DNA of 38,109 nucleotides from an uncultured cyanobacterium. Lineage in GTDB: Bacteria > Cyanobacteriota > Cyanobacteriia > PCC-6307 > Cyanobiaceae. The translations under genes were made by a program, and so were the position numbers. The notes beneath the pieces were generated by a model. The model was given only the letters and a program-made list of their open reading frames with translations. It was not told where the DNA came from and did not search any database. Below, piece by piece: positions 15,732 through 23,352 of the stretch (within the stretch, counting starts at the first letter, position 1; each line of letters starts with the position of its first letter). The stretch spans positions 1 to 38,109 of the forward strand of contig CAIOGZ010000038.1 in NCBI GenBank assembly GCA_903858015.1. The letters run 5' to 3'.

Positions 15732-16403
15732 TCAGCGAGAAGTATTAACCTGCAATGATTGCACCTGTGGCTCAACAATAGGCGACATATCAGGTTTGTC
15801 TTTGAGCCCACCTTTCCAATTTCGTTGCTCATATCCCTGAGCCCTGTCGGAAAAATTTATGTCCTTACATGCTGCAAGTGACGAGAATTCAGGGCCTAGT
15901 CTTTCTACTTTGATGTAGTTTTCATGCAACCAGTAGCATTGCCTTAAGAGTGAGAGTTGGGCGTTTCTTGCTGTATTCTCGGCGTTAATTCTAGCAGCTT
16001 CCGACTTGGACTTCATCCAAACCTTGCATGCTTTAGTTATTTCTTGAGCGGCAAGCGGAACTCTGATTCCGCCAGAAACACCGAAATTATTAATACCTGA
16101 ACTGCTTGAGGGGTAGGGTGTAAAGTATTGATCTGCCCAGTCATTCCCTGCTCCTCCATAAGCTCCCATGGCAAAGCTTGGCATGGGACATGCTACGCCA
16201 CTTTCAGGGTTAACTACATCACTTCCGTATGAGGGAGAGTTGTAACCAAGAGCTGGCCCTCTGCCATAGTTTACTATTGACTGAGCATGCGAGGAGAGGG
16301 GACCCATTAAGCAAAGCCCGATATATGCGCAATAAGAATACTTGGTCGCATTGAATAGGGTGGTTGAAAGGCTTGATTTTTTGCTAGCGTTGCTGTGAGT
16401 CAT
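15732..16403 (-). CDS. Predicted secreted protein of unknown function
   Basis: This 223-residue protein has a basic start followed by a hydrophobic segment ending in SSHAQS, like a signal peptide (YCAYIGLCLMGPLSSHAQS). The mature part is rich in Gly, Ser, Tyr and Asn (NYGRGPALGYNSPSYG), with ACPMPSFAMGAYGGAGNDWA and FGVSGGIRVPLAAQEITKAC. A helical part with four or five Cys follows (KACKVWMKSKSEAARINAEN, LLRQCYWLHENY, AACKDI). I do not recognise the family. The region is much more AT-rich than the genome around it and lies between two 118-bp repeats, which suggests transfer. The small gene upstream on the same strand may be its partner. Confidence 0.65.
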   Translation of the reverse strand: MTHSNASKKSSLSTTLFNATKYSYCAYIGLCLMGPLSSHAQSIVNYGRGPALGYNSPSYGSDVVNPESGVACPMPSFAMGAYGGAGNDWADQYFTPYPSSSSGINNFGVSGGIRVPLAAQEITKACKVWMKSKSEAARINAENTARNAQLSLLRQCYWLHENYIKVERLGPEFSSLAACKDINFSDRAQGYEQRNWKGGLKDKPDMSPIVEPQVQSLQVNTSR

Positions 16404-16455
16404 CGTTGCAGTAATTAGCAGGTGGGAGTACAGGGTGATCTCTGGGCCATCGATA

Positions 16456-16644
16456 CTAATCGGGTATAGGGGTTAATGGGCCTTCTACAATCCATTCACC
16501 GGTTTCGCGATTGCATTGTGGTCCTTCATTGGGTAAAACTTTAATGAACTTTTTTTCTCCTGTAGACAGGCTTCTGTATGAATAGATTATGGAGTCCCCT
16601 TCTCTTCCCACGGGAAAAAGCGCAGGACAAATTAAACTTATCAT
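16456..16644 (-). CDS. Small unknown protein upstream of the secreted protein
   Basis: This 62-residue frame reads MISLICPALFPVGREGDSII, then YSYRSLSTGEKKFIKVLPNE and GPQCNRETGEWIVEGPLTPI. It shares the low GC content of the neighbouring secreted-protein gene and lies 52 bp upstream of it on the same strand. The composition is natural and strand-rich, but no family is recognised. The ribosome site (AAAAAG) is weak. It may also be a fragment of a longer gene. Confidence 0.45.
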   Translation of the reverse strand: MISLICPALFPVGREGDSIIYSYRSLSTGEKKFIKVLPNEGPQCNRETGEWIVEGPLTPIPD

Positions 16645-16868
16645 CTTTTTGGTGAAAACTCAAATTATTTTAAGTCAAAAAAAACTCAGAGGCATAGACC
16701 TAGGGGATGGCTGTTATTTATCTTTACATGCTATTAGCCGTAGCGGTAGGTGTTCGCTGGAGGGGCGCAACAGCATCAGCAAGTGCGTGCTGCTTTGCCC
16801 CCAATTCCGCAATGGAGAATCTGGAGCGGAGATCCCTCCAGGAGCTCCCGCCAATCCCATCAAACTGG

Positions 16869-16986
16869 CTACGCGGCGGTGCCCTCCAGGCTGCGCCCCT
16901 GGGCAAGGGCTGCGCGAGTCGGCCTGCGGGCCGACCCTTGCCGGGCGGGGCGGCCGTGGAAGGGCCCGCCGCTGCGCCGGGGGCTG
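16869..16986. repeat. 118-bp foldable repeat, copy 2
   Basis: This copy lies in direct orientation to copy 1 at 15458-15575, with one difference. The two bracket about 1.3 kb of AT-rich DNA. Homologous exchange between them would remove that cargo and leave one copy. The flanks differ right outside the 118 bp, so the repeat borders are sharp. Confidence 0.8.
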
Positions 16987-17106
16987 CCTGGGTGGGGGCT
17001 GTTTTTTTGGGGGGGATTGGGGGCGCCTGGAGCGGTTTCTCGCGAGACCGTGCCGGCGCCAGGATGAACACTCCGCCAAGGGATGTGGCCTTTGCCGCAG
17101 TCTCCC

Positions 17107-17378
17107 TCAGGTTGCGTGCTTGCGCAGGATGCCCTCGACATCATCCAGCAGTTGGCGCACCTGGCTGTGGAAAGCCGCGCGGTTCAGGCCTAGGGGCTGG
17201 GGGTCAGCGTCATAGCGGAACTGGACCGCGTAGAGAGTCAACTGGCCGAGGGGCTGCAGCTTGCTCGTATCCACCTGGTGGCGCTCGAGCATCCGCAGCA
17301 GGCGGTTGAGGAGGCCACCGCCGTTTCCAGATCCGCGCTGGCGATGCGCAGCAAACCCTCGGCCTCAGAGAGCACCAT
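17107..17378 (-). pseudogene. HEPN-domain toxin with an internal deletion
   Basis: The ATG at 17376-17378 opens MVLSEAEGLLRIASADLETA, the normal first helix of a HEPN protein. After about 22 codons the frame no longer fits. In another frame the C-terminal half appears: LLRMLERHQVDTSKLQPLGQ, LTLYAVQFRYDADPQPLG, AAFHSQVRQLLDDVEGIL. The middle, including the catalytic R-x4-6-H region, is missing, so about 50-60 residues were deleted with a frameshift. The toxin should be dead while its MNT antitoxin upstream is intact. The start overlaps the MNT stop region, as is common for this pair. Confidence 0.65.
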
Positions 17379-17709
17379 CGAGCAACACTCCCTCCCGGTA
17401 GGCACGGCCGATTACATGGCTAAGCCAGTGGCGCCTTTGCTCGCACTCGCTGCGGGAGTAGAGCAGAAGGTCGAGGGAGACATCGGCCTGCGCCAGCTGG
17501 CCCCAGAGGTCCGCCAGCACCTGGAAGCGGTGGTGGCGTTCCACCCAGTCGTCCGGAGCTGTGATCAGAAGGTCGATGTCGGAGTCAGGCCCGGCACTCC
17601 CACGGGCTCGGGAGCCAAACAGCCGCACTTCGCTGCCAGGGATCTCCCGGCGGATGTGCACCGCCATTTCGGCAATTCGCTGCTCGATCGATGCGGTGGT
17701 TGTGAACAT
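17365..17709 (-). CDS. MNT-type nucleotidyltransferase antitoxin
   Basis: This 114-residue protein starts MFTTTASIEQRIAEMAVHIR. It carries the nucleotidyltransferase signature VRLFGSRARGSAGPDSDIDL followed by LITAPDDW, with the GSxARG loop and the D-x-D metal pair. It ends with a helical part (YREGVLLDGAL). In HEPN/MNT pairs the MNT protein modifies the HEPN RNase with nucleotides and so inactivates it. The ATG at 17707-17709 is chosen because the domain starts there; the longer frame reaches into the gene upstream. It is an orphan antitoxin here, because the HEPN gene that follows is deleted. Confidence 0.85.
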   Translation of the reverse strand: MFTTTASIEQRIAEMAVHIRREIPGSEVRLFGSRARGSAGPDSDIDLLITAPDDWVERHHRFQVLADLWGQLAQADVSLDLLLYSRSECEQRRHWLSHVIGRAYREGVLLDGAL

Positions 17710-17722
17710 GGGGCCCTTCTGC

Positions 17723-18004
17723 TCAATAGTCGTCCGGGAACAGCACGGTGGTGATCGGCCCGTCGCCCTCGCCGCGGATGTCATCGGTGATCACCCAGAG
17801 CTTGCCGTGTTCGGGGGTGAGGTAGCTGGAGAAGAGGCGGCCATCGCCGCTGCGGGCGGCTTCGTTGTTGGCGGCTTTGTCGTCTTCGCTGAGGTCGCCC
17901 CAGTCGCCGGCGGCATGGCGATCGAGTAGGGCGGTGATCAGCGCGGGAGGCACGGCGGCGGCTACGGCGGCGGCGGCCACCACGCGGCCGAGGTTGTGGA
18001 GCAT
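17723..18004 (-). CDS. Small plasmid/phage-type protein of unknown function
   Basis: This 93-residue protein runs MLHNLGRVVAAAAVAAAVPP, ALITALLDRHAAGDWGDLSE, DDKAANNEAARSGDGRLFSS, YLTPEHGKLWVITDDIRGEG and ends ITTVLFPDDY. I know this layout ('LGR.VAT..... LL.RH..GDWGDL...D...NE.A...G.R..S.Y.....K.WVIT...R..TT.L.P..Y') as a small protein common on plasmids and in mobile regions, without a proven function. It sits between Rad52 and the MNT gene on the same strand. A truncated copy lies at 3982-4241. Confidence 0.75.
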   Translation of the reverse strand: MLHNLGRVVAAAAVAAAVPPALITALLDRHAAGDWGDLSEDDKAANNEAARSGDGRLFSSYLTPEHGKLWVITDDIRGEGDGPITTVLFPDDY

Positions 18005-18087
18005 GGCTGGAAAGGCAGGGGGAAGGGAAGGCGAGGCCAGGGGAGGCCAGGGGAGGCCCCGCCGAGATGGTGACCAGTCTGGAGAGC

Positions 18088-19473
18088 TCAGGCGGCGCGG
18101 GCCTGGCCCAGCCCTTGGCTCTGGCTGTGGCCTTGGCCTTGGGTCTGCGTGAGGTAGTGCTGGATCCAGGCGAGGTGGCGCTGCTCGGTGATCAGCCCAG
18201 AGATTGAGGGGGTGGAATCAGGCACCTGGAAGGCAGAGCGGAAGGCGCGGGAGAAGGCAGCCAATTGGGGCGGCAGCAGGGCGCGGATGCGCTTCTGCAG
18301 GGCCTCGATGGTGGCCGGATCGAGGCGAGTCGTGGCGCCCGTGCGGGCGGCAGGAGCGCTGGTGGGGGCGGTTTGGGGCCTGGCGGTGGCGGCAGGCACC
18401 GATGCCCCGGCGGTGGGGATTTGAGCGCCATTGGCCTGGCCGTTCCTGGCGCCATTGCCGTTGCCATTGCCGCCCTGGGAGCGGGCTGGGCCATTGAAGG
18501 CCGCCGCCACCGGATTGGCCAGGGGCGAAAGCCGCTGCGCTGGCGGGCTGGTGGGCTGCTGGCGGTGGGCGGCTGGCACCGGGCTGGGGCTTGCCACCCG
18601 GCTGGGGAATTGCGGCCGGCTGGGGGCCTGGCCCTGGGGAGCACTCCTGGCTTGGCTGGGGCCTTGCCCTTGCCACTGCCCTTGGCTTTGGCCTTGCCCT
18701 TGGGCACTGCCACTCACCTGGCGTTGGCTCTTGTCATAGAGCGCCAGCCCAAACGGGTTCCCGAAGGTGATCAGGGCGCGTTTCATGGCGTCGGTTTCGG
18801 CTTCCTTGAGGGCGGATTCGTGGGCTTGGCCGAGGTCCACGTCGATGCCGTGGCCGGCGCCGCTGCCTTCTCGGATCAGGGGCAGACGGCCACCGGCGAG
18901 CACGATGATGCGCACGCGGGCGGTGTAGGTGACACCCCAGCCGGGTTTCTGCTCGCGGTTGGTGCCCTTGGCACCGATCAAGCGTTCGCTTTGGGCGACG
19001 CAGCGAACGGCGATGGTTTGGCGCTGCCAGCCGTCAAAGCCAAAGATGCGGTTGGCCTCGTTGATCACCACCCAGCTTTGGAGATAGGAAACCTGGCTGC
19101 GGCCCTGCTCACGGGAGGAGACCAGGGCGCGGTTGAGCGGAGCGGCGAGGGCGGCGCATTGTTCGGCGGAGAAGCCCGGCAGGTGGGTCGCCGCAGCGTT
19201 GGTGGGCTGGGGCTCTGGGCCCGTGGTCACTCCAGCGGTGGCATCTGTGGCGCAGAGCCGCCGAATCAGCTGCAGGGCCGTGGGGCCTGCGCTGCTGCCA
19301 TTGGGGCCTGCGCCAGTGGCGCGGGTGCCATTGGGATTGGAGCCATTCGCGTTAGCGGGATCGCGGCGAATCGGGCCTGGGCCGTGGGCCGGGGCGGCGT
19401 TCGTGGGCCTGCCGGTGGCCGGGCGAGTGGAAGCTGGGCGGCTGAAAGCTGGCCGTGTGGTGGTGCTGGTCAT
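18088..19473 (-). CDS. Rad52-family single-strand annealing protein with a long linker
   Basis: This is a 461-residue protein from the ATG at 19471-19473; the longer start at 19527 adds 18 residues with no domain value. Residues 1-95 are low-complexity Pro/Ala/Thr/Asn. The Rad52 core follows at about 98-252: FSAEQCAALAAPLNRALVSS, SYLQSWVVINEANRIFGFDG, GWGVTYTARVRIIV, then AHESALKEAETDAMKRALIT and FGNPFGLALYDK. A Gln/Gly/Ser/Pro-rich linker spans about 253-385. The conserved tail is RAFRSAFQVPDSTPSISGLI, then TEQRHLAWIQHYL. Rad52-type annealases are typical of phages and mobile elements, and the Gp157-like gene upstream fits that. The tail is the part duplicated at 4253-4344, where it is fused to another protein. 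Confidence 0.85.
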   Translation of the reverse strand: MTSTTTRPAFSRPASTRPATGRPTNAAPAHGPGPIRRDPANANGSNPNGTRATGAGPNGSSAGPTALQLIRRLCATDATAGVTTGPEPQPTNAAATHLPGFSAEQCAALAAPLNRALVSSREQGRSQVSYLQSWVVINEANRIFGFDGWQRQTIAVRCVAQSERLIGAKGTNREQKPGWGVTYTARVRIIVLAGGRLPLIREGSGAGHGIDVDLGQAHESALKEAETDAMKRALITFGNPFGLALYDKSQRQVSGSAQGQGQSQGQWQGQGPSQARSAPQGQAPSRPQFPSRVASPSPVPAAHRQQPTSPPAQRLSPLANPVAAAFNGPARSQGGNGNGNGARNGQANGAQIPTAGASVPAATARPQTAPTSAPAARTGATTRLDPATIEALQKRIRALLPPQLAAFSRAFRSAFQVPDSTPSISGLITEQRHLAWIQHYLTQTQGQGHSQSQGLGQARAA

Positions 19474-19562
19474 GATCAAAAAGAAAAAGCGTGGATCGGC
19501 TGTAAACAAATCCAGGGCCAAAAGCACCCCTGGCTTGCGAATAAAAAGGGCCCCTGGCCCTC

Positions 19563-19979
19563 TCAGTGGATGGACCAGTTGCGGCGTTTGATGAGGCGGG
19601 CACCGGGGACGGCGGTGGCGGCGAGGGAGAAGGCGATGGGGGCGGCTTCTTCTTTGCTGAGGCCGTTGATGGCTTGGGCGATGGCGGCTTTGATGCGTTT
19701 TTTGATCGAGGTTTTGTCGGGGTTTTCGGTGGTGGTGGAGGTGATCAGTTCCGGGGGGATGGCGGCTTGGTTGTCGATCTCGATGGCATCGCTGAGGCGG
19801 CTGCTGAGCTTGTGATCGGTGAAGCGAAAGGAGGTGGCTTTGGGCTCGAGGCGGGTGAGCACCGCCAAAATGGTGGATTCGAGCGAATCGGCGCGGCTGG
19901 TTTCGGTTTTGGCGAGGGCCGAGAAGCGCTTGGCCTGGCCCTGGTGGTAGGCGGCATCACCGCGCAGGCGTTCGATCAC
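19563..19979 (-). pseudogene. Gp157-like phage protein, 5' end missing
   Basis: The 138 residues end with ITSTTTENPDKTSIKKRIKA ... AVPGARLIKRRNWSIH, the hallmark C terminus of the siphovirus Gp157 family ('PDK..IKKALK.G..VPGARLV.R....I'). An extra segment of about 25 residues (AIAQAINGLSKEEAAPIAFS) is inserted between these two motifs. The frame continues upstream of the GTG at 19979 (GVTRRKADATCW) to a run of eleven G residues at 20028-20038, where it loses protein character. So the N terminus is cut or frameshifted at that homopolymer. Gp157 genes often stand next to phage annealases, as here next to Rad52. Its role is not established. Confidence 0.65.
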
Positions 19980-20039
19980 CCAGCAGGTGGCATCGGCTTT
20001 GCGCCGGGTGACACCTTCACCCGCCGCCGGGGGGGGGGG

Positions 20040-20261
20040 TGTGGCACGGACTGCTCGCTACTGAGGCGCGATCAGAAATGGCTCTGGTTGATCGGCTGGG
20101 GGCCTCAGCCAAGGCACTCACTGCCCGCAGTGGGCCTTACCCAAGGTCGCAGGCGCCCGCAGCCGAGCCCAAAAAACAGAGCCACCCTGCAGCTGTCGCC
20201 GCCAGCACCGACGCCAGCGCCCAAGCCCTGCTAGTACAGACGTACGCATGAAAGAGCTGCC
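20040..20261. other. Gap between the phage-like module and the Cys-rich gene
   Basis: No gene is supported. It begins at the poly-G run and shows no hairpin with a T-tract. It is the border between the mobile module on the minus strand and the core-like genes on the plus strand. Confidence 0.3.
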
Positions 20262-20540
20262 ATGGTGCCGGTCCCCCGCTCCCGTCTGGAGCCCTCCCGT
20301 GATGAGGCGATTGCGGACTGGCCCTGGCTCAATCAAGACGTGCTCCGCTCCAGCCGCAGCCGCCAGGTGTGCATGACCTGCCACTTCTTCCGCCACCACC
20401 CCGGCCCCAACGGCATCCCGCTGCTCACCTGCCAGCTGCACCTGGGCCAGATCGCCCAGGGCGAGCACCTCAGCCACCGCTGCAGCGGCTGGACGCAGGA
20501 GCTGCACCGCCAGCGGGGCTGGGCGCCTGAGGGGGCGTGA
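20262..20540 (+). CDS. Small Cys-rich cyanobacterial protein
   Basis: This 92-residue protein carries VCMTCHFFRHHPGPNGIPLL, TCQLHLGQIAQGEHLSHRCS and GW. The C-x2-C, then C, then C spacing is a likely metal-binding knuckle. I know similar short proteins from Synechococcus-type genomes, sometimes mislabelled in annotations; the function is unknown. Its stop overlaps the GTG start of the DUF1651-like gene (GTGA), so both were likely one transcription unit. Confidence 0.65.
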   Translation: MVPVPRSRLEPSRDEAIADWPWLNQDVLRSSRSRQVCMTCHFFRHHPGPNGIPLLTCQLHLGQIAQGEHLSHRCSGWTQELHRQRGWAPEGA

Positions 20541-20726
20541 GCGCTGGGTCTCGAAACTGGCCACCGTTCTCGCCCCGCGAGGGCTGGCTCAGAGATGGCC
20601 GCCATGTCCTCCACTTCCGGCCGCCCCCTGCTCAAACACCGCCGGGAACTATCCCAAGAGGCGGCGATCAGGCTCTGGAGTGACAAAGGCAAGGTGGGCT
20701 GGGTCTCCTGCGGTCCCCAGTGGTGA
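20537..20726 (+). pseudogene. DUF1651-type small protein with a one-base frameshift
   Basis: From the GTG at 20537 the frame reads SPREGWLRDGRHVLHFRPP, the usual DUF1651 start. At about 20621-20630 (GGCCGCCCCC) the family sequence moves to the next frame: RPLLKHRRELSQEAAIRLWS, then DKGKVGWVSCGPQW and a stop at 20724-20726. The C terminus 'A..LW......GW..C.PQW' is the hallmark of this small cyanobacterial family. Without the shift the gene would be about 63 codons. It is either a recent pseudogene or a sequencing error in a C-run. Confidence 0.65.
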
Positions 20727-20885
20727 GCAGTGACGTCCGGAAGCATTTCAAGTGGAGCCGTTGCCAAACCACGGCTTAGCGAGCCAGAGCCCCTGCCAGA
20801 ACAGCTGTGATCAGCGCAGCTAATCACCCCCATACGGTCCGCTGATAGCCCATGGGCTGCCCAGTCTCTCCACTGGCGCAAGATT

Positions 20886-20920
20886 CTGTTACATTGCTTT
20901 TGTCGGATTACCGACTTTCT
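20886..20920 (+). promoter_or_regulatory. Candidate psbA promoter region with an HLR1-like half site
   Basis: GTTACATT at 20886-20893 matches one half of the HLR1 element bound by RpaB upstream of light-stress genes. The second expected half is weak and further away than normal (GATTACC). A small palindrome GTCGG-ATTA-CCGAC follows. A -35/-10 pair might be TTGCTT with TTCTAT, spaced 17. This lies about 35-70 bp upstream of the psbA ATG, so the leader would be short. Confidence 0.4.
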
Positions 20921-20954
20921 ATCCCGCTCTCCACGAGCACCATTTCCCGTCCTC

Positions 20955-22034
20955 ATGACCGCCACAATCCAACAGCGCTCCGGCGCCTCGGCGTGGAACC
21001 AGTTCTGCGATTGGGTCACCTCCACCAGCAACCGCCTCTACGTGGGCTGGTTCGGTGTGCTGATGATCCCGACGCTGCTGAGCGCCACCATCTGCTTCAT
21101 CGTCGCCTTCATCGCGGCTCCCCCTGTCGACATCGACGGCATCCGTGAGCCCGTAGCCGGCTCCCTGATGTACGGCAACAACATCATCTCCGGTGCTGTT
21201 GTGCCCTCCAGCAACGCCATCGGCCTGCACTTCTACCCGATCTGGGAAGCCGCCAGCCTCGATGAGTGGCTCTACAACGGTGGCCCCTATCAGCTGGTGG
21301 TGTTCCACTTCCTGATCGGTGTGTTCTGCTACATGGGCCGCGAGTGGGAACTCTCCTACCGCCTCGGCATGCGCCCCTGGATCTGCGTTGCCTACAGCGC
21401 CCCTGTGGCCGCTGCCACCGCCGTGTTCCTGATCTATCCCTTCGGTCAGGGTTCGTTCTCCGATGGCATGCCCCTCGGCATCTCGGGCACCTTCAACTAC
21501 ATGTTGGTGTTCCAGGCTGAGCACAACATCCTGATGCACCCCTTCCACATGCTCGGTGTGGCTGGTGTGTTCGGCGGCAGTCTGTTCTCGGCCATGCACG
21601 GTTCGCTCGTCACCAGCTCGCTGGTGCGTGAAACCACCGAAGCTGAAAGCCAGAACTACGGCTACAAGTTCGGCCAAGAGGAAGAGACCTACAACATCGT
21701 GGCTGCCCACGGTTACTTCGGTCGCCTGATCTTCCAATACGCCTCGTTCAACAACAGCCGCTCGCTGCACTTCTTCCTGGCCGCCTGGCCGGTCGTGGGC
21801 ATCTGGTTCACCGCCCTGGGCGTCAGCACCATGGCCTTCAACCTGAACGGCTTCAACTTCAACCAGTCGATCCTCGATGGCCAAGGCCGCGTGATCAACA
21901 CTTGGGCCGACGTGCTCAACCGTGCCGGCCTCGGCATGGAAGTGATGCACGAGCGCAACGCTCACAACTTCCCCCTCGACCTGGCTGCTGCCACCGCCAC
22001 CCCCGTGGCGCTGACTGCTCCGGCAATCGGTTGA
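20955..22034 (+). CDS. psbA: Photosystem II D1 protein
   Basis: This 359-residue D1 protein is complete. Tyr161 (YZ), Asp170, Glu189, His190, His198, His215, His332, Glu333, His337, Asp342 and Ala344 are all in place. The C-terminal extension after Ala344 is [15 protein letters not shown], which CtpA would remove. Residue 130 is Glu ([13 protein letters not shown]). In Synechococcus Glu130 marks the D1:2 (high-light) form, Gln130 the D1:1 form; Glu130 alters the pheophytin environment. The gene stands alone between an HLR1-like site and a strong terminator. Codon use is strongly biased to C-ending codons, as in highly expressed genes. Other psbA copies may exist elsewhere. Confidence 0.98.
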   Translation: MTATIQQRSGASAWNQFCDWVTSTSNRLYVGWFGVLMIPTLLSATICFIVAFIAAPPVDIDGIREPVAGSLMYGNNIISGAVVPSSNAIGLHFYPIWEAASLDEWLYNGGPYQLVVFHFLIGVFCYMGREWELSYRLGMRPWICVAYSAPVAAATAVFLIYPFGQGSFSDGMPLGISGTFNYMLVFQAEHNILMHPFHMLGVAGVFGGSLFSAMHGSLVTSSLVRETTEAESQNYGYKFGQEEETYNIVAAHGYFGRLIFQYASFNNSRSLHFFLAAWPVVGIWFTALGVSTMAFNLNGFNFNQSILDGQGRVINTWADVLNRAGLGMEVMHERNAHNFPLDLAAATATPVALTAPAIG

Positions 22035-22120
22035 TCCGAAGTTACCTAAACTACTTCGGTCCTTGATAGTTACCCTTTTTTATTAAGGTTTTATAGAAGG
22101 TCACCGGTTTAATCAAATGA

Positions 22121-22150
22121 AATCCCCTTCCGTTAGGAAGGGGATTTTTA
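22121..22150 (+). terminator. Rho-independent terminator of psbA
   Basis: AATCCCCTTCC, loop GTTA, GGAAGGGGATT and a T-run form a perfect 11-pair stem. It lies about 87 bp after the psbA stop. The complementary strand also ends in A-rich/T-rich flanks, so it may serve the convergent gene at 22304-23077 as well. Confidence 0.9.
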
Positions 22151-22303
22151 TTTGAACGTCGCAGTCTCAAGGCCTGAAAGACGACTCTTGGAGCGGGATC
22201 TGATGATCACTAGCCAGCGTGCTAACGATTTTGACTGGGGCGGGGCATCGCAACTGGCCCTGGGGGATTCCGCTTTTGTTGGACTGAGTTTGGGGGGACA
22301 GAC

Positions 22304-23077
22304 TTAATCCGGCCGAAACACCGTGATGCTGGAGTTCTCTTGGTAAGAGTTTTCTGCGCTGGTATCGACGCGGAAGGAGGTCCAGGTTGCGAAGGGTTCC
22401 GGGTCAGTCGCCACAATCGGCCACTCGATCCGTCGGCCCCGGAAGGTGATGCCCACGCAAGTCAGGGCTAGGTCGTCGGCCATCAAGGACCAGAGCACAT
22501 GAACCGCCTTGCGCTCGTAGGACGGGGCATCCGGCTCGAAAGGTCGCTCGGGCAGAAAGCCGGGTAAGGTTTCGATTCGGCGTTGGTTTTCCCAGCCCAG
22601 ATAGGTGCCGTCTTCGGTGGGATAAAACCAGCAGGTTTCATTTTCCGCATCCCGCAATGGGAAACGATCCAGGCACTGGATGCTGGCAAGCTCGAGACGG
22701 CGGCAGGGATGGGATGGGTTGGCTGTGATCGGCTCGCCGCTCAGTTCGCCGTTCAGGACGTAAACCCCCAGCCACTGGGAGCGGGGTTCGAGGTGGGGCA
22801 CCACCGCGTCGCAGAGCAGGCGCCGCCGCTCGCCGCTTGGGGGCGCCTGGGCAGGCTCCTGCTTCGGCCTGAACGGATCCAGGCCCGAGGCCTCGGCCAG
22901 GCCATGGCTGACCAGATCTTCCAGCTCACCTTCCCAGTCGTTGGGCGTACGCAGGATGCGCAAGGCCATGCCATTGCCCAGGCCCAAGCGTTGGGCTGAC
23001 TCCAAGGCGACCAGGCTGGCCCCATCACTGGGCAGGGCCGACTCAGGAGCGACAACGAAGACGAGGGCGTGGTGCAT
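22304..23077 (-). CDS. Protein of unknown function
   Basis: About 257 residues from the ATG at 23075-23077 (MHHALVFVVAPESALPSDGA). I do not recognise the family. It is soluble, acidic, rich in Trp and Pro, with no signal peptide. Visible stretches are LRILRTPNDWEGELEDLVSH, ENETCWFYPTEDGTYLGWEN, HVLWSLMADDLALTCVGITF and a C terminus FRVDTSAENSYQENSSITVF. The codon use is even and there is no interruption, so it is probably a real gene. It converges with psbA, with the psbA terminator between. Confidence 0.6.
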   Translation of the reverse strand: MHHALVFVVAPESALPSDGASLVALESAQRLGLGNGMALRILRTPNDWEGELEDLVSHGLAEASGLDPFRPKQEPAQAPPSGERRRLLCDAVVPHLEPRSQWLGVYVLNGELSGEPITANPSHPCRRLELASIQCLDRFPLRDAENETCWFYPTEDGTYLGWENQRRIETLPGFLPERPFEPDAPSYERKAVHVLWSLMADDLALTCVGITFRGRRIEWPIVATDPEPFATWTSFRVDTSAENSYQENSSITVFRPD

Positions 23078-23352
23078 GGGGGGCAATCGTCCAGAACCAG
23101 GAGCAAGGAGGCACCCGGCTCAGGGGGCCGGTTGAGGTCGATCGATCAGGTATGGCCAGGTGCCCGGCGGGTATGCCATGGCCTGGGACAGCCCCGAGCA
23201 GCAAGGCTGAAACCCCTGTGCCCGTGCCATCCTAAGGGGCAGGATCCAGAGTTAGCCTGATGCTATGACATGTTTTGTCGCCATTGCCTGGACAGGAGGC
23301 GGCGTTTTTGTGGCCGGCTAGAGCTAGGTGTCGGACCGATCCATTGAGCTCT
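23078..23352. other. Short intergenic stretch
   Basis: Nothing is supported apart from the lead-in to the 16-bp tandem repeats. TATGACATG at about 23263-23271 and neighbouring AT bases might be promoter material, but no clear boxes are seen. Confidence 0.25.

Noticed and set aside
18265-19815. 516-codon Gly/Ala-rich plus-strand frame over rad52
   Set aside because: Antisense to the Rad52 core; the composition comes from the GC-rich linker.
20919-21965. 348-codon frame antisense to psbA
   Set aside because: It is the complement of a strongly conserved D1 gene with C-ending codons; the translation is His/Glu/Asp-biased and without domains.
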